From NCBI RefSeq assembly GCF_002904335.1, contig NZ_PPHF01000114.1, positions 1-43,179 of the forward strand: DNA of 43,179 nucleotides, read 5' to 3'. Made by a program: the position numbers and the translations under genes. The notes under the pieces are model-generated. The model saw nothing but the letters and a program-made list of their open reading frames with translations. It ran no database searches and was not told the DNA's origin. Every line of letters starts with the position of its first letter. Position 1 is the stretch's first letter. This document shows, piece by piece, positions 25,432 through 33,450 of this stretch. Source of the stretch: Amycolatopsis sp. CA-126428. GTDB taxonomy: Bacteria > Actinomycetota > Actinomycetes > Mycobacteriales > Pseudonocardiaceae.

Positions 25432-25759
25432 GACCGCCACTCCTTCGGCCAGTCGCTGAACGTCGCGAAGTCGCTGGTCATGATGTACACACCGTCCCCG
25501 GAGCAGGTTTGCGGCCCGGTGGAGGCCGTCCGCGTCGACTACCCGATCGGGTGAGGCCCAAACCGGCGCTCGAACGAAGCACGAGCCCGCGCCCACGACG
25601 GGACACGACGTTCTGCGCCAACGCCGTGAGCGACCGGTCAGAAGCGAGCGCGGCCACTCGCAACCGAGCGCGTGTCGCCGCAGCCGTGCTCGTCGCTCAG
25701 CGTGCCCGATGCAGTATTGCTTCCACCGCTGACCCCACGGCCCTGCCGGCTGTCTGTGC
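25432..25759. other. Upstream region of the STAS gene
   Basis: 328 bp holding the SigB-like promoter at 25539-25563 and the leader of the STAS gene. No other gene or repeat recognised. Confidence 0.5.
25539..25563 (-). promoter_or_regulatory. SigB-like promoter for the STAS gene
   Basis: GTTT, 15-nt spacer, GGGTAG on the minus strand, a full match to the GTTT/GGGTA core. It lies 108 nt before the chosen GTG start, leaving a leader of about 100 nt. Confidence 0.62.
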
Positions 25760-26384
25760 CTAGCCACTCGAGAAGCGTTTCCGTAGACGGCGTCGTCCTG
25801 GAGCAGGCTGACGTGGTGCAGCCCGCCGAGCCAGGCGGTGTCGGCGTCTTCGGCCAGGTCGTGGTCGGTGACGGTGACACGAGCAGGTCGCCGGCGATGC
25901 GGCCCCGAGTGCTTCCTTCGGTCCGGGACAGCGTCGCGGACACGAACAACCGGCGGATTCCTGGGTCACCTTCCGGCGGCCATGGGGATTCGGCGCCGGT
26001 CGCCCACTGGGTCCGGTGGACGTAGCCGTGGGCGAGGTCCTGGATGCCGTCGCCGCGGCTCGCGAGCAGGCGGGCCAGGGGGCTGGTCAGGGATGACTTG
26101 CTCAGCAGCCCGGCAAGCTGAGCGACGCGGCGTTCCAGCGGCGCTCCGGTGTGCGGGGTGCCCAGGCACCAGCCGGCTCGCGAGCGGCAGCCAGGGCGCC
26201 TTCCGCTCTTGTGCTTGGTAGAGGGCACTTCTGGCCACCAGGCGCGCCCATGGAGTGTCCGATGAGGACGATGTCGGTGACGGGCACGGCCCGTGAAGCG
26301 ACGAGCCGGGTCAACAGGGTGACGAGGTCGCCGCCGTTGTCGGAGACGTGCCGGCCGGAGTTGTAGCGCACGTGGCCGTTTTGA
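25760..26384 (-). pseudogene. PGAP1-like alpha/beta-hydrolase, truncated and frameshifted
   Basis: Fragments of one esterase occur in order on the minus strand but in different frames. Fragment A: RYNSGRHVSDNGGDLVTLL then IVLIGHSMG, the nucleophile elbow. Fragment B: CLGTPHTGAPLERRVAQLAG, LLASRGDGIQDLAHGYV, RLFVSATLSRTEGSTRGRIAGDLLV. Fragment C: DTAWLGGLHHVSLLQDDAVY with the catalytic His region. At least two frame changes and a gap after GHSMG are needed to join them. The N-terminal part before RYNSG is absent, and the sequence abuts the truncated nitroreductase. Non-functional. Confidence 0.75.
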
Positions 26385-26516
26385 TCAGGTGCCCGCCGCG
26401 GGCGCCTGCTGGGCGATGCGGAGGCAGTCGTCGAGCACGTGCTGGGGCACTTCGCGGTCGAGGTCGAGCTTGCGGCGGACGGATCGGGTGGTGGTGAGCA
26501 CGGTTTCGGCGTCCAT
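26385..26516 (-). pseudogene. Nitroreductase-family 5' fragment (43 codons)
   Basis: Encodes MDAETVLTTTRSVRRKLDLD and VPQHVLDDCLRIAQQAPAAGT, then stop. This is the normal start of an FMN-dependent nitroreductase (family length about 200 residues), cut off where the esterase remnant begins. The start codon lies exactly at the outer edge of the large palindrome 26514-26547. So the regulator-controlled target gene of the adjacent TetR has been destroyed by a deletion. The short peptide itself cannot fold as a nitroreductase. Confidence 0.75.
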
Positions 26517-26547
26517 ACTTACAGTGTATGCGTACACTGTAAGTATG
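26514..26547. promoter_or_regulatory. Perfect palindrome carrying both divergent start codons
   Basis: Arms of 15 bp (CATACTTACAGTGTA and its exact complement) around TGCG. The outer three bases are the start codons of the nitroreductase fragment (minus) and of tetR (plus). TACACT in each arm could serve as a -10 element 6 nt before the ATG, so both transcripts would be leaderless. This is almost certainly the TetR operator. Confidence 0.85.
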
Positions 26548-27168
26548 TCTCTGACTCGCGAGAAAGTCCTTGAGACGGCGTTGCGGCTGGCCGATGAGCA
26601 GGGCTTGGCGGCGTTGTCGATGCGCAAGGTCGCGGCGGCGGCCGGGGTCGAGGCGATGTCGCTCTACAACCACGTCGAGAACAAGGGCGACCTGCTCGAC
26701 GGCCTCACCGCGCGGGTCTTCGAAGAGGTGTCCCTGCCGGATCCCGCGTTGCCGTGGGACGGGCGGCTCCGGACGCTGGCCGAAGGGCTTCACGCGAGCT
26801 TCACGCGGCATCCGGTCGTCGTGCGGGCGCTGGCGGCGCAGGCCGCGAACCCGCGCTCGGCCGGGGCGTTGCGGGTGATCGACGCGCTCCTGCGGGCGCT
26901 GCTCGACGCGGGCCTGGACGAGCAGGCCGCGGCACGCGCTTACCGGTCGTTGCTGGGGATGCTGTTCGGCTCGGTGCTCACCGGCACCGCCGGGACCGGC
27001 GCCCCGGCTGTGCGGGACGAGCCGGTGGTGGCGTATTTTCGCCGGATGGCGGCGGCGGGGGAGCTGCCGAGCCTGCTCCGCGTGCTGCCCGCGCTGGAGG
27101 CGGGCGACTGCGTGCAGGACTTCGAATACCAGCTCGACCTGCTGATCGGCGGGCTGCGTCCGGGGTGA
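26545..27168 (+). CDS. TetR-family regulator with TetR_C-type C-terminal domain
   Basis: A 207-residue regulator. The helix-turn-helix occupies residues 3-50 (LTREKVLETALRLADEQGLA, LSMRKVAAAAGVEAMSLYNHV), with the C-terminal part (RLRTLAEGLHASFTRHP, YRSLLGMLFGSVLTG) like the TetR/TetR_C subfamily that includes tetracycline and nitroreductase regulators. The ATG sits at the inner-most end of the palindrome 26514-26547, which leaves no room for a Shine-Dalgarno; translation is probably leaderless. It should repress itself and the divergent nitroreductase, which is now only a fragment. Its stop is 4 nt from the stop of the convergent flavin reductase. Confidence 0.92.
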   Translation: MSLTREKVLETALRLADEQGLAALSMRKVAAAAGVEAMSLYNHVENKGDLLDGLTARVFEEVSLPDPALPWDGRLRTLAEGLHASFTRHPVVVRALAAQAANPRSAGALRVIDALLRALLDAGLDEQAAARAYRSLLGMLFGSVLTGTAGTGAPAVRDEPVVAYFRRMAAAGELPSLLRVLPALEAGDCVQDFEYQLDLLIGGLRPG

Positions 27169-27172
27169 GGGC

Positions 27173-27664
27173 TCAGACGGCGGCGAGCCGGCGGAAGCGG
27201 CTGCCGTGGAAGACCAGCGGCGGGGTTTCGCCCGTGCGCAGCCGGTGGATCTCCAGCAGGGCGATCACGTGGTCGCCGGCGGGGACCTCCGCGTGCAGGG
27301 AACACTCCAGCCAGGCGCTCGATCCGCTGATGAAGACGCTGTCGTCCGGGCCGCACTCCCACTCGACCTCGCGGAAGCGGTCCCCTTGCCGGGCGGACAG
27401 GCTGAGGCAGGCGTCGTCCTGTCCTTCGGCGAGGACGCTCAGGCCGAGCCGGGGGCGGTCCCGCAGGAGCGGCCAGGTCGAGGACGTCCGCTGGAGGCAG
27501 AGCGACACCAGCGGCGGCGACAGGGAAACCGAGGTGAACGAGCTCGCGGCCATCCCGCGGGGAGCGCCGTCGACGAGGGCGCACACCGCGGTGACGCCGG
27601 AGGGGAAGCAGCCGAAGGCTTCGCGCAGGTGGCTTTCGGACGTCACGGACTGGAGGTCGATCAT
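27173..27664 (-). CDS. Flavin reductase-like FMN-binding protein (SsuE/HpaC role)
   Basis: A 163-residue flavin reductase-like domain: HLREAFGCFPSGVTAVCALV, GMAASSFTSVSLSPPLVSLCL and WLECSLHAEVPAGDHVIALLEI are family marks. It reduces FMN with NAD(P)H and would supply FMNH2 to the SsuD-like enzymes of the operon. ATG 27664 overlaps the molybdoenzyme stop by one base (TGATG). It is the last gene of the nine-gene coupled operon. HpaC-type fold rather than the flavodoxin-like SsuE fold of enterobacteria. Confidence 0.9.
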   Translation of the reverse strand: MIDLQSVTSESHLREAFGCFPSGVTAVCALVDGAPRGMAASSFTSVSLSPPLVSLCLQRTSSTWPLLRDRPRLGLSVLAEGQDDACLSLSARQGDRFREVEWECGPDDSVFISGSSAWLECSLHAEVPAGDHVIALLEIHRLRTGETPPLVFHGSRFRRLAAV

Positions 27665-29886
27665 CAGCGTCCTTTCCGAAGCGGGGGATGCAGCGCCCGC
27701 ACGCGCGGGGCCGGGCCGGTGAAGCGTTCGACGTCGACGGCCGCGTGCTGGCCGGCGCAGCCCTGCGACAGTCGCGACGACGGAATGTCGGCGGTCAGGA
27801 CGTTCGGGTTGCCGTGGGCGCACAGCGGGCCGGCGGGGTGGTCGTCGACCGGGTCGAACCAGGCGCCGGTCGGGAGCTGGACCACGCCGGGGCGGAGGGC
27901 GTCGTCGAGGACCGCGCCGGCCAGGCAGGCGCCGCGGGCGTTGAACACCCGGACGACGTCGCCGGTCGTGATGCCGCGGGCCGCCGCGTCGGCCGGGTTC
28001 AGGCGGATCCGCTCGCGGCCCGCCACCTTGCCCGCACTGCTGACGGCACCGGCGTCGAGCTGGCTGTGCAGCCGGGTGTGCGGCTGGTTGGCGATCAGCC
28101 ACAACGGCCCGGATTCGGACGGCGGGAGCCAGACCGGGTGGCCGGGGCAGTCCGGGTAACCGAAGCCTGCGATGGTCGCCGACGTGATCTCGATGCGGCC
28201 GCTCGGCGTGCGCAAGGGCTGCGCGACCGGGTCCGCGCGGAAGTCGGCGAACAGCGTGTGGTGCTCGCGGCCGGGTGGCAGCTTCAGTTCGCCGTCGGCC
28301 CAGAACCGCTCGAACGCCGGTTCGTCGCGCCAGGAGCCGTACAGGTGTTCCAGCCACTCTCTCGCGGTGCGGCCTTCGGTGAACGCCTCGGCAACGCCGA
28401 GCCGGGCCGCCAAAGCCGCGAAGATCGCGTAGTCGTCGCGTGCCTCGCCGGCGGGCGGCGCGATCCGGTGCATCGCGATCAGGTGGGTGTCGCGCCGGCC
28501 GGATCCGATGTCTTCGCGTTCCAAGGTCGTCGTCGCGGGCAGGACGATGTCGGCGTGCCGGGCGGTGGCCGTCCAGTGGGGTTCGTGGACGACGATCGTG
28601 TCCGGGCGGGTGAACGCGCGGCGGAGGCGGTTGAGGTCCTGGTGGTGGTGGAACGGGTTGCCACCCGCCCAGTAGACGAGCCGGGTGTCCGGGTAGCGGC
28701 GGACTTCGCCGTCGTAGTCGTAGGTGTCGCCGGGGTGCAGCAGCAGGTCGGCGATCCGTGCGACCGGGATGAACTCGCGCACCGGGTTCACGCCCTGCGG
28801 CAGGTGCGGGACGCGCAGCTCGGGGCCGGTGTCGCCGACGTCGCCCATCGAACCGTAGCCGTGCCCGAAGCCGCCGCCGGGCAGGCCGATCTGGCCCAGC
28901 ATCGCGGCCAGCGCGATACCTGCCCAGACCGGCTGTTCGCCGTGTTCGGTGCGCTGCAGCGACCACGTCACCGTGAGCAACGTCCGGTGCGCGGCCATTT
29001 CCCGGGCGAGCGCGACGATCTCAGCCGCCGGGATGCCGGTGATCCCGGCGGCCCACTCCGGATTCTTGTCGAGCAGGTACCGCTCGAACTCCGGGTAGCC
29101 GACGCAGTAGTGATCGAGGAAATCCCGGTCGTGCCGCCCTTCCACGACGAGCGTGTGGGCCAGCGCGAGCATGAGCGCGGTGTCGGTGGCGGGCCGGATC
29201 GGATACCACCGGGCGTCCACTGTGGACGGCAGGTCGTCGCGCAGCGGGCTGACGAGCGCGACGCGGGCCCGCAGCCGCTCGAGGTGCCCGGGTGTCCCGT
29301 GGACGGTGACGCCACCGGGGGTGACGAACACGTTCTTCTCCGGTACGCCGCCGAACGCGACGATCAGCTCGGTGTGCTCGGCGATCGTCGGCCAGGTCGA
29401 CGCTTGCCGCAACACGGCGTGCGTGTCGCCGACGACGTGCGGCAGCAGCACCGACGAGGTCCCGTTGCTGTAGGTGTTCCGCGACGCCGTGAAGCCGCCG
29501 ATGGTGTTCAGGAACCGGTGCAGCTGGCTTTGCGCGTGATGGAACCGGCCGGCGCTCGCCCAGCCGTAGGAGCCGCCGAAGATCGCCTGGTTGCCGTGCT
29601 CGGTCCGGACGCGGTCGAGTTCGGCCGCGAGCCGGTCGAGCACCTCGTCCCAGGGCACCTCGACGAACTCGTCGTGACCGCGCAGGGAGTCCGGACCGGG
29701 GCCGTTTTCGAGCCAGCCGCGCCGGACCGCCGGCCGGGCCACCCGGCTCGGGTGGTCCAGCGCGGCGCCCAGGTTGCCCAGCAGCGGCGACGGCGCCGGA
29801 TCCGCCGGGTGCGGCTCGACGCGCAGCCGGCCGTCGGCGTCGACTTCGGCGGAGAAGGCACCCCAGTGCGATGTGCTCGGCTTCAT
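27664..29886 (-). CDS. Molybdopterin oxidoreductase, BisC/MtsZ-like S-/N-oxide reductase
   Basis: A 740-residue member of the DMSO reductase family, type without an N-terminal Fe-S cluster. The molybdenum ligand is Ser111 in GGSYGWASAGRFHHAQSQLH, as in DMSO, TMAO and biotin sulfoxide reductases. Further marks: EHTELIVAFGGVPEKN, GLPGGGFGHGYGSMGD, ADIVLPATTTLEREDIG and the C-terminal LIANQPHTRLHSQLD (cofactor binding). There is no twin-arginine signal, so it is cytosolic, as BisC. It would reduce sulfoxides (methionine, biotin or dimethyl sulfoxide) or N-oxides. It overlaps the SsuD-like gene by 4 nt and the flavin reductase by 1 nt; in this operon an organosulfur oxide is the likely substrate. 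Confidence 0.92.
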   Translation of the reverse strand: MKPSTSHWGAFSAEVDADGRLRVEPHPADPAPSPLLGNLGAALDHPSRVARPAVRRGWLENGPGPDSLRGHDEFVEVPWDEVLDRLAAELDRVRTEHGNQAIFGGSYGWASAGRFHHAQSQLHRFLNTIGGFTASRNTYSNGTSSVLLPHVVGDTHAVLRQASTWPTIAEHTELIVAFGGVPEKNVFVTPGGVTVHGTPGHLERLRARVALVSPLRDDLPSTVDARWYPIRPATDTALMLALAHTLVVEGRHDRDFLDHYCVGYPEFERYLLDKNPEWAAGITGIPAAEIVALAREMAAHRTLLTVTWSLQRTEHGEQPVWAGIALAAMLGQIGLPGGGFGHGYGSMGDVGDTGPELRVPHLPQGVNPVREFIPVARIADLLLHPGDTYDYDGEVRRYPDTRLVYWAGGNPFHHHQDLNRLRRAFTRPDTIVVHEPHWTATARHADIVLPATTTLEREDIGSGRRDTHLIAMHRIAPPAGEARDDYAIFAALAARLGVAEAFTEGRTAREWLEHLYGSWRDEPAFERFWADGELKLPPGREHHTLFADFRADPVAQPLRTPSGRIEITSATIAGFGYPDCPGHPVWLPPSESGPLWLIANQPHTRLHSQLDAGAVSSAGKVAGRERIRLNPADAAARGITTGDVVRVFNARGACLAGAVLDDALRPGVVQLPTGAWFDPVDDHPAGPLCAHGNPNVLTADIPSSRLSQGCAGQHAAVDVERFTGPAPRVRALHPPLRKGR

Positions 29887-30938
29887 GCGCCGACGGTAAC
29901 CGCGTCGGCCTTTTCCCTGACCAGGCGAACGAGCCTGCCGTAGTCGCGGGCGTCGGCCAGCGGCGAGAACCCGCGGATCAGCAGCGTGCCGACGCCGAGC
30001 CGGACGTAGTCGAGCAGCGAGTCCGCGACCTGCTCGTAGCTGCCGACCAGCGCGGTCGAGTTCCCGGCGGCACCGGTCGTCTTCGCGACCGCCGTCCAGA
30101 GGCGTTCGTCGACCACGTCGCCGGTCGCCGCGGCCTCCAGGAGCCGCTGTGAGCCGACGGCTTCGCTCGAGTCGCGGCGGCCTTTGAACTCGCCGACGCG
30201 GTCCCGGGTCAGCCGCAGGATGTCCCGAGCGCGATCCCAGGCCTCGGCTTCGGTGGCCGCGGGGATCGGCCGGAGACTGACGCTGAAGGCGATGTCCCGG
30301 CCGGCCGCGGCCCGCACTTGGTCGATTCGCTCGGCGATCCCGGCCAGGGGTTCGCCCCAGAACGCGTAGACGTCGGCGTGCTTCGCCCCGACCCGGATCG
30401 CATCGGCGGACGCGCCGCCGAAGTACACCGGGATCCCGCCGTCCGGGCGGACGTCGGAGCGGGCGCCCCGGACCCGGTAGAACTCGCCGTCGTGGTCGAA
30501 GGGTTCGGCCGCGTCCCACGTCCGGCGCACCACGGACAGGAAGTCGTCGGTGCGGCGGTAGCGGGTGGGCTTGTCGGTGAAGTCGCCGTCGCGGGCCTGG
30601 TCGGCGTCGTCGCCGCCGGTGATCACGTGCAGCGCGATCCGGCCGGGGTGGAACGCGTCGAGGGTGGCGAACTTGCGGGCGAGCTGGGTGGGCGCGACGA
30701 AGCCGGGCCGGTGGGCGAGCAGGACGCCGAGCCGCTCGGTGGCGGCCAGCACCTGGTCGGCGAGCACGAACCCGTCCGGACTGCTCGCCGACTGGGCGAT
30801 CAGCACCCGGTCGAACCCGGCTTCCTCGTGCGTGCGGGCGACCTCGCGCAGGTACTCCGGCTGGATGATCGGCCCTTCCGGCGAGATGATCTCGCTGGCC
30901 TGGCGGCCGGCGGCGTAGCCGATGAATTCGAGCGTCAC
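29883..30938 (-). CDS. SsuD-like FMNH2-dependent sulfonate/sulfone monooxygenase (LLM)
   Basis: A 351-residue LLM enzyme. Marks of the SsuD branch: VLIAQSASSPDGFVLADQVL, VLLAHRPGFVAPTQLARKFA, LHVITGGDDADQARDGDF followed by RYRRTDDFLSVVRRTW, and VYFGGASADAIRVGAKHADVYAFWGE. Such enzymes cleave C-S bonds of sulfonates or sulfones to sulfite with FMNH2 and O2. GTG 30938 has GGAG 6 nt upstream and overlaps the ferredoxin stop (GTGA). A paralogue with the same motifs is at 38562-39671. The substrate is not decided by the sequence. Confidence 0.9.
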   Translation of the reverse strand: MTLEFIGYAAGRQASEIISPEGPIIQPEYLREVARTHEEAGFDRVLIAQSASSPDGFVLADQVLAATERLGVLLAHRPGFVAPTQLARKFATLDAFHPGRIALHVITGGDDADQARDGDFTDKPTRYRRTDDFLSVVRRTWDAAEPFDHDGEFYRVRGARSDVRPDGGIPVYFGGASADAIRVGAKHADVYAFWGEPLAGIAERIDQVRAAAGRDIAFSVSLRPIPAATEAEAWDRARDILRLTRDRVGEFKGRRDSSEAVGSQRLLEAAATGDVVDERLWTAVAKTTGAAGNSTALVGSYEQVADSLLDYVRLGVGTLLIRGFSPLADARDYGRLVRLVREKADAVTVGA

Positions 30939-31288
30939 GGGGTCTCCTGTCCCAGGGCGCGGGCGGCGGCGAAGATGTCGCTCATCCGCCAGCTTTCGTT
31001 GGCGTGGGTGCGGCGCGCCCGGCCCCAGCCGGAGTCGCGCCGGTACTGCGCGGGCCAGTCCGAAGCCCGGACGGCGGTTTCGTCGACGGCCACGGGGTGG
31101 CGGCAGTCGGGGTCGACGAACAGGGCGTCGACCGGGCAGTAGAGCTCGCACAGGAAGCACGTCTGGCAGTCGCTCTGGCGGGCGATGGCGGGCGGGGCGT
31201 CCGGGACGGCGTCGAAGACGTCGCTGGGACACACCCGCACGCACTTGTCGCAGGCGATGCAGCGGTCGGCGAGGACGAGTTCGATCAC
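30935..31288 (-). CDS. Two-cluster ferredoxin, AprB-like
   Basis: A 117-residue iron-sulfur protein with two [4Fe-4S] motifs: CIACDKCVRVCP (Cys10, 13, 16, 20) and CQTCFLCELYCP (Cys41, 44, 47, 51). The tail of about 65 residues ends with RRTHANESWRMSDIFAAARA, which is longer than in simple ferredoxins. It lies directly after the AprA-like flavoprotein gene with a GTGA overlap. AprB is the electron-carrying subunit of adenylylsulfate reductase; here it likely passes electrons to or from the flavoprotein partner. Function in aerobic actinomycetes is not established to my knowledge. Confidence 0.9.
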   Translation of the reverse strand: MIELVLADRCIACDKCVRVCPSDVFDAVPDAPPAIARQSDCQTCFLCELYCPVDALFVDPDCRHPVAVDETAVRASDWPAQYRRDSGWGRARRTHANESWRMSDIFAAARALGQETP

Positions 31289-32755
31289 GCGGCGGCCTCC
31301 TGCCAGGTGGGGTCGTCCGTGCGCCAGTGCATGCCGAGGGACTCCCGCCTGCGCAGCGCTGCTTCCTTGACCCACCGGCCCATGGCGACCAGCGACGCGG
31401 TCTCGCGCGCGGTCACGGCGTCGCGGCCTTCCCCCGTCAGCGTGGCCTCGACCTCCGTCCACAAGGTATCCAATGTAGACAAAGAGCTTCGGAGGCCGGC
31501 TTCGTCGCGGAACATGTTCTTGTCGTAGGCGTTCAGCTCCTCCCGGACGACGTCGATCACGGCGGTCGTGTCCACCGCGGCCCGGCGTCCGCTCGGCCGG
31601 ATGCCCGCCCGCCCGATCGGCCGCAGCGGAGCCGCGGCGGTGCCGTGGGCGTGCCGGACCGCCGCCCGCCCGGCCCAGGTGCCCGACGACACCGCCCACG
31701 CGGAGTTCGGCGACCCACCACCCGAGATCGCGCCGACCACCGGCACCCGGCTGGCGACGTCCCCCGCGGCGAACAGCCCGGGCACGTCCGTGGCACAGTC
31801 CGCGGCCACGACCAGCCCGCCGACCCCGCGGATCGTGCCCTCGCCGAGCAGGGTGACCTCGAACGGCTGCGTGTAGGGGTCGATCCCGCGGCGGGTGAAC
31901 GGCAGCAGGAAGTTTCGGCTGCACCACGGGCATCTTCCGGCGTACCCACTCCGGCGCGCGATCGAGGGTGGTGAACACCGGGCCGCGCAGCATCGCCGCG
32001 CCGAGGACGCGGTTGCGGTCCGGCCCGGGCGGCAGCTCGATGACCCGGCCGTCGACGTCGGTGTAGGTGCCGAACAGGTAGGTCATCGACCGCGCCATCG
32101 TCGAGTACGCCGGGGCGAGGGTGTAGTAGTTCGAGAACTCCATGCCCGACAACCGCGCGCCGGCCTCGACGGCCATGAGGTGGCCGTCGCCGGTGTTGCC
32201 GCGCGAGCCGAGCAGGTGCGAGCGGAAGGCCGTGCCGCCGGTGGCCAGCACGACCGCGCCCGCCCGCACCTGCCAGTTCCCGCCCGCCTGCCGCCGGACT
32301 CCGGCCGCGCCGCCCACGGAACCGTCCGGGCGCAGCAGCAGTTCGAGGGCGGGGTGGTGGTCGAGGATCCGGACGCCGGCGCGGTGGATGAGCCCGCGCA
32401 TGGCGCGCAGGTACTCGGGCCCGCGCACGTTGTTCGTCCGGTCGGGCTTTCCGTCCCGCAGCGGGAACGGGTAGTACCGGTCCAGGGTCGGCAGCCGCTC
32501 CCACGTCGTGCGCAGGACCCGCAGCGCCCGTTCGGGCTCGGCGAGACCGCCGGCGTGCGCGTGCCGCTCGGCCACCGCCCTCTCGTGGTCTTCCGGTTCG
32601 ACGAACCAGTGCGTGACCCCGGCCGTAGCCGTGACGCCGCTGGTGCCGCAGTAACCCTTGTCCACCAGCACGACGTCCCCGCCGGCCTGGGCCGCGGACA
32701 GGGCGGTCCAGGTCGCGGCGAGGCCGCCCCCGATGACGAGCACGTCGGCTTTCAC
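31285..32755 (-). pseudogene. AprA/fumarate-reductase-like FAD protein with one frameshift
   Basis: The gene starts at GTG 32755 (VKADVLVIGGGLAATWTALS, FAD motif). It includes VLVDKGYCGTSGVTATAGVT, GGTAFRSHLLGSRGNTGDGH and SGMEFSNYYTLAPAYST, typical of the succinate dehydrogenase/fumarate reductase/AprA flavoprotein family. Near 31913-31915 an extra A (minus strand AAA) breaks the frame after MPVVQP. Removing it restores NFLLPFTRRGIDPYTQPFEV and leads into VVAADCATDVPGLFAAGDVA, then AISGGGSPNSAWAVSSG and the helical C-terminal domain to 31285. Corrected length about 489 residues. All other genes of the operon are intact and coupled, so a sequencing error or a very recent mutation are both possible. 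Confidence 0.82.
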
Positions 32756-33450
32756 CGGGTCTCGGCCAGTTCGGCGACGCCGAGCTCGGCCAGCAAGCGG
32801 TGGCGCAGCTCCTCGAACTCGGGGTTGCGGCGGCTGCGTTCGCCGTCGAAGGCCACGCGATGCTCGGCGGCGAGCCGGCCGCCCCGCATCGCGACCACGC
32901 GGTCGGCGAGGAGGATGGCCTCGTCGACGTCGTGCGTGACGAGCAGGACGGCCGGGCGGTGCGCGGCCACCAGGTCCCGGACGAGGGCGTGCATCTTGAT
33001 CCGGGTCAGCGCGTCGAGGGCGGCGAACGGTTCGTCGAGCAGCAGCAGCCGGGGTTCTCGGACCAGTGCCCGGGCGAGGGCGACGCGCTGGGCCTCGCCG
33101 CCGGACAGCGTGACCGGCCAGGCGTCGAGGTGCCCGGCCAGGCCGACTTCGGTCAGCGCACGGGCCGCGGCCTCGCGAGGCAGGCCGACGGCGACGTTCT
33201 GCCACACCCGCCGCCAGGGCAGCAGCCGGTGCTCCTGGAACACGACCATCCGCTCGGCCGGGGCCGTCAGCTCGCCGCCGTCGGGCGTGTCGAGCCCGGC
33301 GAGCAGGCGCAGCAACGTCGTCTTGCCGCAACCGCTTTCGCCGATGAGCGCGACGAACTCGCCGGGCACGATGTCGAGGTCAAGTCCATTGAGGACGGTT
33401 CGTGGACCGAAGCTCTTGGTCAGCGCGCGCACGCGCACGGCCGTGCTCAC
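32752..33450 (-). CDS. Sulfonate/nitrate/taurine-type ABC ATPase (SsuB-like)
   Basis: A 232-residue ABC ATPase: Walker A GESGCGKTT, Q-loop MVVFQEHRLLPWRRVW (the RLLPW sequence is typical of SsuB/TauB/NrtD), signature LSGGEAQR, Walker B LLLLDEPFAALD, H-loop THD. It drives the SsuC-like permease at 34424-35230. GTG 33450 overlaps the binding-protein stop (GTGA), and the stop overlaps the flavoprotein start (GTGA). Cytosolic face of the membrane. Confidence 0.95.
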   Translation of the reverse strand: MSTAVRVRALTKSFGPRTVLNGLDLDIVPGEFVALIGESGCGKTTLLRLLAGLDTPDGGELTAPAERMVVFQEHRLLPWRRVWQNVAVGLPREAAARALTEVGLAGHLDAWPVTLSGGEAQRVALARALVREPRLLLLDEPFAALDALTRIKMHALVRDLVAAHRPAVLLVTHDVDEAILLADRVVAMRGGRLAAEHRVAFDGERSRRNPEFEELRHRLLAELGVAELAETR

